A DNA stretch of 64,000 nucleotides from Pseudomonas leptonychotis. GTDB taxonomy: Bacteria > Pseudomonadota > Gammaproteobacteria > Pseudomonadales > Pseudomonadaceae. The notes below the pieces were generated by a model. It did not search any database and had not been told where the DNA came from. It was given only the letters and a program-made list of their open reading frames with translations. The position numbers and the translations under genes were made by a program. The stretch is from the NCBI RefSeq assembly GCF_004920405.1, contig NZ_RFLV01000002.1, positions 372,001-436,000 of the forward strand, written 5' to 3'. Positions 37,503-47,731 of this stretch are shown piece by piece. Positions within the stretch are counted from its first letter, which is position 1. Every line of letters starts with the position of its first letter.

Positions 37503-38288
37503 CTACTGGCCGAAGGTTTCCGCAAATAGATCATTCATGGCTTTGAACGAACGTGCGGCCACAACCGGGTGATAAGCATTGCGCCCAGGATCATTGGCTT
37601 GTGGGTTGGTAAAGGAATGCACGGCACCGCCATAGCTGACCAACTGCCAGTCGACCTTGGCTGCTTTCATTTCCGTTACAAAACCCGCCAGCTGCTCGGG
37701 CGATACGGATGGGTCATCCGCGCCATGCAGCACCAGGACCGGCGCTTTGATGTTTTGCGCATCACGCGGGTCCGGTGTATCCAAGTTGCCATGGAAAGAC
37801 ACAAAGCCTTTCAGATCTGCGCCTGAGCGGGCCAATTCCAGCACGGTGCCGCCACCAAAACAGAAGCCGATCGCGCCCAGCCGCGAAATATCCAACGGCA
37901 CTGACCCCGCCTGTGCCTTGAGTACATTAACCGCCGCTTGCGCACGCTTACGCATCAACGGCCGATCACTGCGCACCGTTGTAGCGGCCACCTTGGCTTC
38001 ATCGGCATTAGTCGGACGAATAGTTTTGCCGTACATGTCAGCAACGAATATGACGTATGTGTCGCCAGCCAGCAGCGCGGCCTTGGTTGTCGCGTTTTCA
38101 CTAACGCCCATCCAGTTAGGCACCATCAGCAGACCCGGACGCGGCGTCGTGACTGCATCGTCATAAACCACTAGGCCTTCGAACGCTTCACCGTCAATTT
38201 CATACGGCAGCGGTTTAACCACTACGGCCGCATCGGCCATACCGATCATCCCAGCACATAACAGGGGCAATAGAGTTTTCGTAGACAT
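37503..38288 (-). CDS. Exported dienelactone hydrolase family protein
   Basis: A 261-residue alpha/beta hydrolase of the dienelactone hydrolase family. The nucleophile is Cys143 in GFCFGGGT, with Asp in VLHGADDPSV and His in GGAVHSFT, the Cys-Asp-His triad of the family. An N-terminal signal peptide (LLPLLCAGMIGMADA) makes it periplasmic. Homologues in other Pseudomonas sit near htpG. The ATG at 38288 starts the signal peptide. The substrate is not known; there is no catechol pathway around it, so a true dienelactone role is unlikely. Confidence 0.9.
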   Translation of the reverse strand: MSTKTLLPLLCAGMIGMADAAVVVKPLPYEIDGEAFEGLVVYDDAVTTPRPGLLMVPNWMGVSENATTKAALLAGDTYVIFVADMYGKTIRPTNADEAKVAATTVRSDRPLMRKRAQAAVNVLKAQAGSVPLDISRLGAIGFCFGGGTVLELARSGADLKGFVSFHGNLDTPDPRDAQNIKAPVLVLHGADDPSVSPEQLAGFVTEMKAAKVDWQLVSYGGAVHSFTNPQANDPGRNAYHPVVAARSFKAMNDLFAETFGQ

Positions 38289-38399
38289 GGCGATTTCCTG
38301 ATGGGGTTGAGCAGAACAACAACCATAGTCCGCAGTGTCCGGATGACCAAGCGCAGCAGCAGACAGCACACAGGGCAAAGGTTTCAGCCTGTTTCGCAG

Positions 38400-39398
38400 T
38401 TACGCTTGTTCAGCCCAGCGCTCTTTGATTTCCAGAATCGCCGGCAATTGCTGAATAAACAGCTCGACCAGTTGCGGATCGAAATGCCGACCGCTTTCCT
38501 TCTGTAACAGCGCCACGGCATCCTCCACCGACCAAGCCGCCTTATAGGGCCGCACACTGGTCAGCGCATCAAACACATCGGCAATCGCCACGATGCGACC
38601 TTCTAGAGGAATATCTTCACCAGTTAACCCATTAGGGTAACCACTGCCATCCCACTTCTCATGGTGCGTCAAGGCAATTCGCTGAGCGGTGCGCAACAAG
38701 CCTGAAGGGTGTTCGCCGATAATCTGCGCGCCGATTTCAACATGCTGACGCATCACCGCCCATTCCTGCTCATCGAGCTTGCCGGGCTTGCGCAGTACCG
38801 CATCGGGGATGCCAATTTTACCGACATCATGCATCGGTGCTGCGTTAAGCAATTCTTCGGCCGCCGCTTCGCTATAACCCGCCGCCAAGGCCAAAACCTT
38901 AGAGAAGTGGCTCATGCGGATGACATGCAGCCCAGTCTCGTTGTCCTTGTACTCAGCAGCCATGCCCAGACGTTGGACGATCTGCAAACGGGTCAGGCGC
39001 AGTTCATCCATACGTACCAGTGACAGGTGCGTGCGCACCCGCGCCCGAACAATCGGCGGACTGATGGGCTTGGTGATGTAATCAACCGCTCCGACTGCAA
39101 AGCCGCGAGTTTCATCTTCAACATCTGCCAATGCCGTGACAAAGATCACCGGAATGGCCTCTAGTTCAGGCTGAGTCTTGAGTGCTTGGCAGACCTCATA
39201 ACCGGTCATACCCGGCATCATCACATCCAACAAAATCAGGTTAGGACGTTCACGTTCGACCATTTCCAGGGCCTTGGCTCCGTCCTTGGCAAATAGCAGG
39301 CGGTAGTCATCCTGCAGGATATGCCTGAGCACTTGCAGGTTGGTCGCTTCGTCATCAACCAACAGGAGCAGTGGACGAGAATCGGCTGGCGTTATCAT
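38400..39398 (-). CDS. Response regulator with HD-GYP domain
   Basis: A 332-residue two-domain protein. The receiver (residues 9-125) has acidic pocket DDE and the phospho-acceptor Asp58 (LILLDVMMPGM). The HD-GYP domain follows, with catalytic His190-Asp191 (MHDVGKIG) and the GYP at 253-255 (SGYPNG). HD-GYP enzymes hydrolyse cyclic di-GMP, so this should lower c-di-GMP when phosphorylated. It overlaps the kinase fragment upstream by four bases (ATGA), so the hybrid kinase encoded there is its natural partner. Confidence 0.95.
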   Translation of the reverse strand: MITPADSRPLLLLVDDEATNLQVLRHILQDDYRLLFAKDGAKALEMVERERPNLILLDVMMPGMTGYEVCQALKTQPELEAIPVIFVTALADVEDETRGFAVGAVDYITKPISPPIVRARVRTHLSLVRMDELRLTRLQIVQRLGMAAEYKDNETGLHVIRMSHFSKVLALAAGYSEAAAEELLNAAPMHDVGKIGIPDAVLRKPGKLDEQEWAVMRQHVEIGAQIIGEHPSGLLRTAQRIALTHHEKWDGSGYPNGLTGEDIPLEGRIVAIADVFDALTSVRPYKAAWSVEDAVALLQKESGRHFDPQLVELFIQQLPAILEIKERWAEQA

Positions 39399-40579
39399 GG
39401 TGTCTGGGCTTCCTCGTCTTGCAACTGGTTCGCCAGCTTACTTAGCCATTGCTGCGCCAGATCAAAATCAAAGTCGTCGAGGGCTCGACGCACTTCCGTC
39501 AAAGCCACTTTCTGTGGGCCACTGTGTAGCCCCTCACTAAGGTCTTGCAACGCCTGATCATCCAGCGCGCCGCGACAGAGGGTTTCCTGTAGGCGCTGCA
39601 ACGCCCCACGCACTTGCTCGTAATTGAACGCGCGCGCCTCTGCAGTATCTTCAGACACTTGCGGCAACGCCTCGGATACAGCCGCCAATGCGCGCGACAA
39701 CTCCTGCAAGAGACTGTGTAGATGCAGGCTCTCACGCTGACTGAACGCCTGCTCTAGCGTCATCCCAAGGCTTGCTAGATGGGTCAATGCAAGATTGCCC
39801 GCGGCACCGCGCAAGCGGTGCGCCAAATTGCGGCCAGTATCCCAATCATTTTTCTCGAGCATGGCGCTCAACTGCTCAACCAGCGCGCCCTGATCATTGA
39901 GAAAGCGCCGAATGGCCTGACTCATTTGTACAGGCCCGCCCCACAGACTTGCGCCGCGCTGCCAGTCAAACAACCCTTCAGGGGTAACCCTTGCACGCGC
40001 GTCAGCCGGCAGCGCCTCAGTAAGGCCCAGCAGGCGAGCCATTTCACCCAGCAACGCAGCCATATCAAGTGGCTTAGTAGCAAAGCCATTCATCCCCGCA
40101 TCCAGCGCCGCCTGGCGATCCTGATCCAACACACTAGCGGTCAGGGCGATGATCGGTATCGCCGCTCGCTGACTGGCACTTTCCAGAGCACGAATACGTC
40201 GAGAGGCCTCCAGGCCATCGACAAGTGGCATTTGTACATCCATCAAAATCAGATCAAAAGAGGTGTTGGCGAAGGCCTCTACAGCGGCCTGACCATCGGC
40301 CACACAGGTGACCTGATGACCCAGGCGCTGCAGGTTGAGCTGTAACAGCTCCAAATTCTGCGGCACGTCATCGGCCGCCAAAATATTCAGCTCAGCCAGC
40401 ACCGGCAGAGCTTGGCGTACCTGTGGTTCCAGCCGTTTTCCGGCACGCAGCGGCAGTTCGACAATAAAGCGGCTGCCTTCGCCGAGTGTACTCTCAACCC
40501 GCAGACAACCGCCCATCAACTCAACCAACTGCCGCGAGATAGTGGTGCCCAAGCCCGTGCCGCCAAAGCGCCGGCTCAT
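39395..40579 (-). CDS. C-terminal piece of split hybrid kinase: end of ATPase domain, receiver, Hpt
   Basis: A 394-residue frame that begins inside a histidine kinase ATP-binding domain (RRFGGTGLGTTISRQLVELMGG). It continues with a receiver domain whose phospho-acceptor is Asp114 (LILMDVQMPLVDG) and a C-terminal Hpt domain with phospho-His254 (AHRLRGAAGNL). Its ATG overlaps the stop of the preceding frame by four bases (ATGA), so reinitiation could occur, but a functional ATPase domain cannot be formed from either piece alone. It is followed by the HD-GYP regulator gene with a four-base overlap. Confidence 0.75.
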   Translation of the reverse strand: MSRRFGGTGLGTTISRQLVELMGGCLRVESTLGEGSRFIVELPLRAGKRLEPQVRQALPVLAELNILAADDVPQNLELLQLNLQRLGHQVTCVADGQAAVEAFANTSFDLILMDVQMPLVDGLEASRRIRALESASQRAAIPIIALTASVLDQDRQAALDAGMNGFATKPLDMAALLGEMARLLGLTEALPADARARVTPEGLFDWQRGASLWGGPVQMSQAIRRFLNDQGALVEQLSAMLEKNDWDTGRNLAHRLRGAAGNLALTHLASLGMTLEQAFSQRESLHLHSLLQELSRALAAVSEALPQVSEDTAEARAFNYEQVRGALQRLQETLCRGALDDQALQDLSEGLHSGPQKVALTEVRRALDDFDFDLAQQWLSKLANQLQDEEAQTP

Positions 40580-43077
40580 CGAGGCATCGCCTGGGCAAAG
40601 GGTTCGAAGATTTTTTCTAAACGATCTGCAGCAATACCAATCCCGCTGTCTTCAACCACCAGGCGTATAGCGCCAGGCTCACCCTGTACGTGTAAACACA
40701 CCTGCCCTTGGCTGGTGAATTTCACCGCATTACCCAGCAGGTTGGTCAGCACTTGCTGTAAGCGCAAGGCGTCGCCGCGATAGAACTCGGCCAGTTGCGC
40801 CGGGTAATCCAACTGCAACTGCAAGCCTTTGGCTTCGGCCCCCAAGTGCTGGGTGGCGCAAACCTGCTCGCACAACTCGCGCAGGGAGAAATCCAAGTCT
40901 TCCAGCTCAATGGCGCCGCGGTCCAGCTTAGCCGTATCGAGAATATCGTTGAGCAAGCCCAACAAAGAACGCGAGGCCTGCTGCACGGTATACAGGTGAC
41001 GGCGCTGCTCATCGGACAACGGCGTGCTGATCAGCAACTCGGTGAAGCCAATGATGGCGTTCATCGGCGTACGAATTTCATGGCTCATATTGGCCAAGAA
41101 ACTGCTGCGCGCGGCTGCTGCTGCCTCGGCACGATCACGAGCCGCGCGCATTTCCTGCTCCATCAGCCGCCTCGGCGTGAGGTCGGTGGCTAATTTGACC
41201 ACTTTAAACGGCTTGCCATCGGCATTGAGGATCGGGTTATAGGTCGCCTGCATCCAGACCTCACGCCCACCCTGACCAATGCGCCGGTATTCACCGGCGA
41301 AGAACAGACCATTGGTCAGCCCGGCCCAGAATTGCTGGTAGTCCTCGCTGTCGACATATAACGGATCGCAAAACAGGCTGTGGTGCTGGCCAACAACCTC
41401 CGCACGCGGATAACCGAACAGGTCGAGGGCGTTGTCGTTGATATCCAGAATACAGCCTTGCAGGTCGTACTCAACCAATGCCATGGCCTTGCTGATGGCA
41501 TTCACCTTGCCTTCGTATTCGGCGTTACGCAGCTTGGTTTCGGTCTGGTCGATCAATACGCCGTCGATCCAACGTGGCTCACCCTGCTCATCGCACACGG
41601 CACTGCCACTTTCCCAGATCCAGTGTTCCTTACCATCGCGATCAAACAGACGGTATTCGACGGTGTAATTGCGCCTCTGCTCGATGGCCGCCAGCACTTG
41701 TTCGGCAACCGGCTGGTAGTCATCAGGGTGATAAAGCGCTGCGATAGATTGACGCCGACTGATGAAGTCATCAGCACTCCAGCCAGTCAGCCCCTGCACC
41801 GCATCGCTGATAAACAACATGGTCCAGTCTTCATCCAGCAAACAGCGGAATGAAACCCCAGGAATATTGCTAATCAACGAGCGATATTGCTGCTCGCTCT
41901 CGCTTAGCGCCTGCTCCATTTTTTGCCGCTCACTGATGTCAGTCGCAAACACCACGAACAATGGGTGACTGCCCGAACGGGTAATGCCAATACTGATGCG
42001 AACGGGCTTTTCCTGGCCATCACAGGCGATACACAGCAACTCTTGCTCAGCCCCTGGCAGGCTGACCACACCACTTTTCAAGTACGTTCGCAGGTGCGCT
42101 TCGAATGAGTCAGCATCGTGCTCATTGAGTAGCTTGCGCATGGGCAGACCAACCATCTCCTCCGGCTTCCAACCCAACAGGCGCGTCGCCGCGCGGTTGG
42201 CTGAGCGAATAGTGCCGGTATGATCAATGGTCAGAATTGAGTCGAGCGCCGTATCGAAGATCGAGCGCAGATGCTGCTCGCTGGCACGCAGTTGCTGGCT
42301 CAGGTAGCGGTAACGTAACAAGGCATTGGCCGCGACGACGAATACCGTCAAGGCAATCGTAACCAATGAAATAGAGCTGCCTAGGTACAAGCTGTCGACC
42401 ATAGCAATCGGCAGATCCGACTCAGCCGTACCGACAAAACGCGCAGCCGCCATACCGGTGTAATGCATGCCACTAATGGCCAAGCCCATGACCACAGCGC
42501 TGAGCAACAGTGCCCAGATCTCGGGTAGCCGGCCATGCAAACCGAAACGCACCCACAGGGCGAGAATTGCCAAGCCGACAGCCACCAAAATCGACAGCGC
42601 GAACATCCAAGAGTCATAGCGCAACAGTGGTGCCATCTGCATCGCTGCCATGCCGCTGTAATGCATCGCACCGATGCCCGCCCCCACCAGCACGCCACCG
42701 ATGCATAACTGCACCAAGCTCAAATTGCGCCGTGCCAACAGGTTCAATGCTACCCAAGACGCTGCCAGGCTTGGCAACATCGACAGCAAGGTAATGCCCA
42801 GATCAAAACGCACCTCGGCGCACAGCTGAAACGCCAACATGCCGATAAAATGCATGGCCCAGACACCCGCGCCGAGTGCCAGCGAACCGGTGAGAATGGT
42901 GACGTGCCGCCACCAGAGCGACTCACTGTTACGGGCGACACCGGCTAACTGCAAAGCCATACCGGAGGTAAACACGGCGATGCACAGCGACATCACAACC
43001 AGCAGCGGGTCGTGACTGCTAAGCACCAGAACACTGGGATCCGCGTTGGTGATAAACAACTGATCAAGAAACTGCAT
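40576..43077 (-). CDS. N-terminal piece of split hybrid kinase: MHYT membrane sensor, PAS domains, HisKA
   Basis: An 833-residue frame. The N-terminal 240 residues form a seven-helix MHYT sensor with the motif three times ([27 protein letters not shown]); MHYT domains are proposed to bind copper and sense oxygen, CO or NO. Three PAS-like domains follow, with a WIWESGS segment, then HisKA with His666 ([12 protein letters not shown]) and the start of the ATP-binding domain (NAVKFT, DSGIGIA). It ends abruptly at EPFAQAMPR because of the frameshift, losing the G2 box. Without correction it cannot be an active kinase. Confidence 0.82.
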   Translation of the reverse strand: MQFLDQLFITNADPSVLVLSSHDPLLVVMSLCIAVFTSGMALQLAGVARNSESLWWRHVTILTGSLALGAGVWAMHFIGMLAFQLCAEVRFDLGITLLSMLPSLAASWVALNLLARRNLSLVQLCIGGVLVGAGIGAMHYSGMAAMQMAPLLRYDSWMFALSILVAVGLAILALWVRFGLHGRLPEIWALLLSAVVMGLAISGMHYTGMAAARFVGTAESDLPIAMVDSLYLGSSISLVTIALTVFVVAANALLRYRYLSQQLRASEQHLRSIFDTALDSILTIDHTGTIRSANRAATRLLGWKPEEMVGLPMRKLLNEHDADSFEAHLRTYLKSGVVSLPGAEQELLCIACDGQEKPVRISIGITRSGSHPLFVVFATDISERQKMEQALSESEQQYRSLISNIPGVSFRCLLDEDWTMLFISDAVQGLTGWSADDFISRRQSIAALYHPDDYQPVAEQVLAAIEQRRNYTVEYRLFDRDGKEHWIWESGSAVCDEQGEPRWIDGVLIDQTETKLRNAEYEGKVNAISKAMALVEYDLQGCILDINDNALDLFGYPRAEVVGQHHSLFCDPLYVDSEDYQQFWAGLTNGLFFAGEYRRIGQGGREVWMQATYNPILNADGKPFKVVKLATDLTPRRLMEQEMRAARDRAEAAAAARSSFLANMSHEIRTPMNAIIGFTELLISTPLSDEQRRHLYTVQQASRSLLGLLNDILDTAKLDRGAIELEDLDFSLRELCEQVCATQHLGAEAKGLQLQLDYPAQLAEFYRGDALRLQQVLTNLLGNAVKFTSQGQVCLHVQGEPGAIRLVVEDSGIGIAADRLEKIFEPFAQAMPR

Positions 43078-43168
43078 ACCACCCCAAGACTACATCGGTT
43101 GTGCCGCACTAATAGCGCAATGCCAGCATGATGGATAATCGTAACGTGCCTATCAATCTGTCACAAAC

Positions 43169-43195
43169 AAAAAAGCCCGCCAATGGCGGGCTTTT
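43169..43195 (-). terminator. htpG: Rho-independent terminator of htpG
   Basis: An 11-base-pair stem (AAAAGCCCGCC / GGCGGGCTTTT) with a 3-base loop and a T run on the minus strand, 16 bases after the htpG stop. Confidence 0.9.
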
Positions 43196-43210
43196 CAGTG
43201 TTTCCGACGG

Positions 43211-45118
43211 TTAGGCCGACAGTTCGACCAACAGCTTGTTCAAGCGCTGCACGTAGGCTGCCGGATCTTTCAGATTATCCCCGGCGGCCAAGGCGGCCTG
43301 GTCGAAGAGGATGTGGCTGAGATCAGCAAAACGCGCTTCGTCAGCCTCGCCATCGAGCTTTTCGATCAGCGGGTGGCCTGGGTTGAATTCGAAGATTGGC
43401 TTGGACTCCGGCACCTTCTGCCCGCTGGCTTCGAGAATCTGGCGCATCTGCAAACCGAGGTCCTGTTCGCCAATGGCCAGAATCGCCGGCGAATCAGTCA
43501 GACGATGGGAAACTCGCACCTCAGCCACCTGCTCGCCCAATGCGGTTTTCAGCCGCTCAACCAAACCTTCTTTGGTCTTGGCGATTTCTTCCTGCGCCTT
43601 CTTGTCTTCTTCCGAGTCAAGCTTGCCCAAGTCCAGGTCGCCACGGGCCACGTCGACAAAGTGCTTACCGTCGAACTCGGTGAGGTAGCTCATCAGCCAC
43701 TCATCGATACGGTCGGTGAGCAGCAGCACTTCAATGCCTTTCTTACGGAACACTTCCAGGTGCGGGCTGTTCTTCACCTGGGCGTAGGATTCGCCGGTGA
43801 GGTAGTAGACCTTGTCCTGACCTTCCTGCATGCGGGCGATGTATTCGCCCATGCCGACGCTCTGCTCACCCTCTTCGGTGCGGGTGGAGGCAAAACGCAG
43901 CAAGCCGGCGATCTTCTCCTTGTTGGCGAAGTCTTCTGCCGGGCCTTCTTTAAGCACCTGACCGAAGTTCTTCCAGAAGCTTTTGTATTCTTCTGGCTGG
44001 TTTTTCGCCAATTTTTCCAACATGTCCAATACACGCTTGGTCAGCGCCGACTTCATCGAGTCGATGATTGGATCTTTTTGCAGGATTTCGCGGGAGACGT
44101 TCAGCGACAGGTCATTGGAGTCGACCACGCCCTTAATAAAGCGCAGGTACAGCGGCAGGAAGGACTCGGCCTGATCCATGACGAAGACACGCTGCACGTA
44201 GAGTTTCAGGCCACGTGGCGCTTCACGCTGGTATAGATCAAAGGGGGCACGCGCCGGTGTATACAGCAGCGAGGTGTATTCCAGCTTGCCTTCAACCTTG
44301 TTGTGGCTCCAGCTCAGCGGGTTCTCAAAATCGTGGCCGATGTGTTTGTAGAACTCCTGGTATTCCTCGTCCTTGATCTCGGTACGCGGACGGGTCCACA
44401 GAGCGCTGGCACGGTTGACGGTTTCCCACTCAACTTCGGCGGGTGCTTCCTCGCCTTCGGCAGCTGCTTGTTCTTTCGGCAGCTCGATCGGCAGGGCGAT
44501 ATGGTCGGAGTATTTCTTGATGATATTGCGCAGACGCCAGCCATCGGCGAACTCGTCTTCCGCCGCTTTGAGGTGCAGCACGATGCGGGTACCACGGTCG
44601 GGCTTCTCGACAGTGGCCACTTCAAAGTCGCCCTCGCCTTTGCTCGACCAGTGCACACCTTCGCTGGCCGGGCTGCCGGCGCGACGGCTATACACATCCA
44701 CTTTGTCGGCCACGATAAAGGCTGAGTAGAAGCCCACACCGAATTGACCGATGAGGTGCGAATCTTTCTTCTGGTCACCGGAGAGGTGCTTCATAAAATC
44801 GGCGGTGCCGGATTTTGCGATGGTGCCCAGGTGGGTGATCGCATCCTCACGGTTCATGCCGATGCCGTTGTCTTCGAGGGTGACAGTTTTGGCGTCTTTG
44901 TCGAAGCTGACACGGATCTTCAGCTCAGCACCACCTTCGAGCAGCTCAGGCTTGGCCAGGGCTTCGAAGCGCAGCTTATCGGTGGCATCGGAGGCATTGG
45001 AAATCAATTCGCGAAGGAAGATTTCCTTGTTCGAATACAGCGAATGGATCATCAGATGAAGCAGTTGCTTCACTTCTGTCTGGAAGCCCAGGGTTTCTTT
45101 TTGAGTTTCCACACTCAT
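43211..45118 (-). CDS. htpG: Chaperone HtpG (Hsp90)
   Basis: A 635-residue bacterial Hsp90. The GHKL ATP-binding domain is at the N-terminus: [15 protein letters not shown] (near 36-50), [12 protein letters not shown] and [18 protein letters not shown]. The middle domain has the LNVSREILQ motif with the ATP-contacting Arg, and the C-terminal dimerisation domain follows. It helps fold client proteins under heat stress. The ATG at 45118 begins [16 protein letters not shown], the standard start. A textbook heat-shock promoter lies upstream and a strong terminator follows. Confidence 0.98.
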   Translation of the reverse strand: MSVETQKETLGFQTEVKQLLHLMIHSLYSNKEIFLRELISNASDATDKLRFEALAKPELLEGGAELKIRVSFDKDAKTVTLEDNGIGMNREDAITHLGTIAKSGTADFMKHLSGDQKKDSHLIGQFGVGFYSAFIVADKVDVYSRRAGSPASEGVHWSSKGEGDFEVATVEKPDRGTRIVLHLKAAEDEFADGWRLRNIIKKYSDHIALPIELPKEQAAAEGEEAPAEVEWETVNRASALWTRPRTEIKDEEYQEFYKHIGHDFENPLSWSHNKVEGKLEYTSLLYTPARAPFDLYQREAPRGLKLYVQRVFVMDQAESFLPLYLRFIKGVVDSNDLSLNVSREILQKDPIIDSMKSALTKRVLDMLEKLAKNQPEEYKSFWKNFGQVLKEGPAEDFANKEKIAGLLRFASTRTEEGEQSVGMGEYIARMQEGQDKVYYLTGESYAQVKNSPHLEVFRKKGIEVLLLTDRIDEWLMSYLTEFDGKHFVDVARGDLDLGKLDSEEDKKAQEEIAKTKEGLVERLKTALGEQVAEVRVSHRLTDSPAILAIGEQDLGLQMRQILEASGQKVPESKPIFEFNPGHPLIEKLDGEADEARFADLSHILFDQAALAAGDNLKDPAAYVQRLNKLLVELSA

Positions 45119-45169
45119 GGTCTCTAACTCCACTTTATTGACGAAGCCGCAATGCGGCGGATGTCATAC

Positions 45170-45197
45170 AAATGGGGCCATGTTGTGGGATTTCAAG
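45170..45197 (-). promoter_or_regulatory. htpG: Sigma-32 (RpoH) heat-shock promoter of htpG
   Basis: On the minus strand CTTGAAA (45197-45191), a 13-base spacer, then CCCCATTT (45177-45170). This is essentially the consensus of RpoH promoters (CTTGAAA, 11-16 bases, CCCCATNT). It gives a leader of roughly 45 bases before the ATG; the leader holds a small GCCGC/GCGGC hairpin. Confidence 0.88.
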
Positions 45198-45316
45198 TGC
45201 TTGACTGCAGCTTGTGGCAGAACCTGTTGCGCTAGAAACCTGCAGACGCTACGCCAGTAACAGCAGCCTCCAGCGGGTCAAAACGACAAACAAGCGCAAC
45301 AGATCGCAATAGGTGC

Positions 45317-46567
45317 TCAGGGCTCAAGCAACTCGATACGAACAATCTCTTCCGGAAGCAGGCTGTAGCTAACTTCGCCCTGCCCGCTCATGCGCTGGCG
45401 CAGGATAACCCGACCGTCATGATCAATACCCTGGAAGCGCCCTTCGGCAGTATTACCGCGCTCAGTGGCCGCACGCATGCTGAGGTTCTGATAGCGGTTG
45501 GGGCTGCGCAGTAAGCCTTCAAGGCTGAAGCGTATCCGACGATCCAGAGGCCGACTCACCCGCTCAGGAGCCGCAGCTGCAGCCGGTGCAAGTTTCTCTG
45601 CAACAGGTGGGGTAAGAACGCTGGGCAGCGGCGCAAAGCTATCAGCAACAACCTGCCAACCGCGCTTGTCCAGTTTTTCCAGCATGATGGGCAGCTGCTG
45701 CAACTCCCCGCTGATCTGTGCTTGCACATTCAGATCAACGCTTTGTAGAGGGAAATTCAGGTTACCAATGGGCTGCAACTGCACCTGACGCGTGGCAAAA
45801 CGGCGCTCTAAGTAATCCTCAATGACGTGGCTGATGGTATCGACTGAATCAAACGCTCGATCCACCGTACCGTCTTGGTAGCGCAGGCCATTGCGGTACA
45901 GCTCAAGCCGGCCACTCAGCGTGGTTTTAAACTGGGGCGGCAGGACCAAGTGAAAGTCACCGACCAGTTTGTTCGGGGCCAGTGGTTGCAGATCCAGGTG
46001 TAGGGTGTAGCCACGGCTTAAACGCCGCGCCTCAGGGAGTTCCTGCTCGGGTAGCAACCAGCTGATTTCAACTTCGGGCAACACGCCTTCATCAGCGGGT
46101 AATACATCAACCCTTACCGGGCCTTTATCCACTTTCGGCAGACGAATGATCAACTCGCTCTGGGCGAAGAAGTCCTGACCTTCGCGCAAGCTCAGCACGC
46201 CATCGAGCAGTTCGGCTTGTTGCGGTGCAAAAGGTCGACCATTGAGCTCACCGCGTAAATCGATGGCCAGCTCAGCGGGCACTTGCACCTCAGGTTTAAG
46301 CCACTTGAGGCTGAGGATAGCTTCCAAACGCTGCGCATCATGGCTGGCCAATAAGGTCAACCCGACCACCAACGGAATAAACCCCAGCCCAGCCAATGCC
46401 AAAGCGGGCCGCGCCGAACGCCAGTGACGCAATACATACAGCAAGGTAAATGGCGGCAGAAAACTGGCCCAGCCCCACAGCAGGCTGGTTGCAAAGGCGC
46501 GCATTACCAGCCAGACCAAACCGGCGAGTATCAGCAGCAAGCCACCCAGAATCAGCAGCGCATCCAT
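45317..46567 (-). CDS. Conserved membrane-anchored protein of unknown function
   Basis: A 416-residue protein with N-terminal hydrophobic segments near residues 4-25, 28-45 and 56-74, followed by a large beta-rich soluble part (LRGELNGRPFAPQQAELLDG, LSGRLELYRNGLRYQDGTVD) and a C-terminal RIRFSLEGLLRSP...IRIELLEP segment. Similar genes near htpG in Pseudomonas are sometimes labelled as MFS transporters, but three segments are too few and I see no MFS motif. An Ala/Pro-rich linker sits near 327-340. I do not recognise a family. It lies 53 bases downstream of the tandem thioesterases. Confidence 0.82.
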   Translation of the reverse strand: MDALLILGGLLLILAGLVWLVMRAFATSLLWGWASFLPPFTLLYVLRHWRSARPALALAGLGFIPLVVGLTLLASHDAQRLEAILSLKWLKPEVQVPAELAIDLRGELNGRPFAPQQAELLDGVLSLREGQDFFAQSELIIRLPKVDKGPVRVDVLPADEGVLPEVEISWLLPEQELPEARRLSRGYTLHLDLQPLAPNKLVGDFHLVLPPQFKTTLSGRLELYRNGLRYQDGTVDRAFDSVDTISHVIEDYLERRFATRQVQLQPIGNLNFPLQSVDLNVQAQISGELQQLPIMLEKLDKRGWQVVADSFAPLPSVLTPPVAEKLAPAAAAAPERVSRPLDRRIRFSLEGLLRSPNRYQNLSMRAATERGNTAEGRFQGIDHDGRVILRQRMSGQGEVSYSLLPEEIVRIELLEP

Positions 46568-46620
46568 TCAGTATTCCTTAGCGATGGTTAAACGAGGAGT
46601 TTCCCGCAGGTTCGCAGCCC

Positions 46621-47067
46621 TTAAGGCTCATCAACCTTAAAATGCGCCCGCGCCGTAGCAATCGGCTCAGTCTGGCTGGTTTGCCAGGCAGTGATAGCCA
46701 CGTTGGCGACCCGACGGCCCTGACGCCATACCTGGCATTGCACGAAGGTGTCACGATAATGGCCTGCACGCAGGTAATCTATCGAGAAGTCGATGATTTT
46801 CGGCAAATGTGGAATGCCCATAAACATCAGCAAATGGAGCATCGCCGAATGCTCCATAAAACCGGCGATCACACCGCCATGCAGCGCGGGTAATGTCGGA
46901 TTGCCGATATTGTCCTGATTGGCCGGCAGGCGAAACACCATGTCATCGCCAAGGCGCAGACACTCGATGCCAAGCAACTTGGCATAGGGAATCAGGCTGA
47001 TCAGTGGGTCGTAGTTGTTCTGTTCGTGAGCTTCGCGCACCAGCTGGTTGAGATTCAGCGTGCTCAT
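46621..47067 (-). CDS. PaaI-type hotdog thioesterase
   Basis: A 148-residue hotdog protein. The catalytic helix reads ALHGGVIAGFMEHSAML, with HGG and Glu where many relatives have Asp. It would hydrolyse a small acyl- or aryl-CoA. Its ATG overlaps the stop of the adjoining second hotdog gene by four bases (ATGA), so the two are made together and may form a mixed oligomer. Substrate unknown. Confidence 0.88.
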   Translation of the reverse strand: MSTLNLNQLVREAHEQNNYDPLISLIPYAKLLGIECLRLGDDMVFRLPANQDNIGNPTLPALHGGVIAGFMEHSAMLHLLMFMGIPHLPKIIDFSIDYLRAGHYRDTFVQCQVWRQGRRVANVAITAWQTSQTEPIATARAHFKVDEP

Positions 47068-47540
47068 TGGCCGCCTCCCTTAACACTGCTGGTGAGCGTT
47101 TTGCCACTGTGTGCATGTTTACCCATGCGCATAAACGCCCCGACCACATGTGCAATCGGCTCGTCAGGATTGTCCTGATAGGCATAGCCGCGGGTGAAGA
47201 TGATGTTCTCAGTGACCCGATAGCACTCGGCGAAACCAAATACATCCTTATTCGGCTCGGCCGGGCGCATGTAATCGATGCGCAAGTCGAGGGTCGGGCA
47301 AATTTCGAATTCAGGCAGCACGCACACGGTGGAAATGCCACAGGTGGTATCCATCAGCGTAGTAATGGCACCGCCGTGGATCACTCCAGTTTCCGGGTTA
47401 CCGACAATTTGCGGGCTATAAGGCAAACGTAGGATCAGGCCGTGCGAATCGGCGCTGTGTACGCTCATCCCCAGCACCTGGCAATGGCGTAATACCGATA
47501 AAAAACGCTGCGCCCGTTCAACAATAGGGGAATCACTCAT
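47064..47540 (-). CDS. PaaI-type hotdog thioesterase
   Basis: A 158-residue hotdog protein. The active-site segment is GVIHGGAITTLMDTTCGI, with the typical PaaI Asp, and the rest follows the family (PTLDLRIDYMRPA). It is the first of two overlapping thioesterase genes and shares the HGG motif but little else with its neighbour. The ATG at 47540 is used because homologue-like sequence starts there; the longer frame to 47642 adds a hydrophobic segment with no ribosome site. Substrate unknown. Confidence 0.9.
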   Translation of the reverse strand: MSDSPIVERAQRFLSVLRHCQVLGMSVHSADSHGLILRLPYSPQIVGNPETGVIHGGAITTLMDTTCGISTVCVLPEFEICPTLDLRIDYMRPAEPNKDVFGFAECYRVTENIIFTRGYAYQDNPDEPIAHVVGAFMRMGKHAHSGKTLTSSVKGGGQ

Positions 47541-47731
47541 GACTTCAGACTCAGGGGCAACTGTACAAAGGGTGAGCATGATAACCGCTGAAAGAAAGCC
47601 CGGCACCACGGCGAGAGCCTGCTGATGAGAACTACCGGGCAATTAATAGGGAACTTCGTCGATACAGTGCTGTTTAATGGCTATGCCTGCGCAATCAGGT
47701 ATTGATTACTACATTACAAGGAGTACTAACC

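Larger units (their letters stand above)
39395..43077 (-). pseudogene. MHYT/PAS hybrid histidine kinase gene broken by a one-base frameshift
   Basis: Two adjoining frames encode one continuous hybrid kinase of about 1,228 residues, but the frame breaks inside the ATP-binding domain. On the minus strand GCCCAGGCGATGCCTCGATG reads FAQAMPR-stop; one extra G after GCG would give [18 protein letters not shown], the standard F-box/G2 sequence of these kinases. The missing base is near 40588. This is either a real mutation that would destroy ATP binding or a sequencing error. The two pieces are listed separately with their domains. Confidence 0.75.

Noticed and set aside
43313..44236. 307-codon open frame on plus, opposite htpG
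   Set aside because: Shadow of htpG; Phe/Leu/Val-rich because of the reverse complement of common codons.
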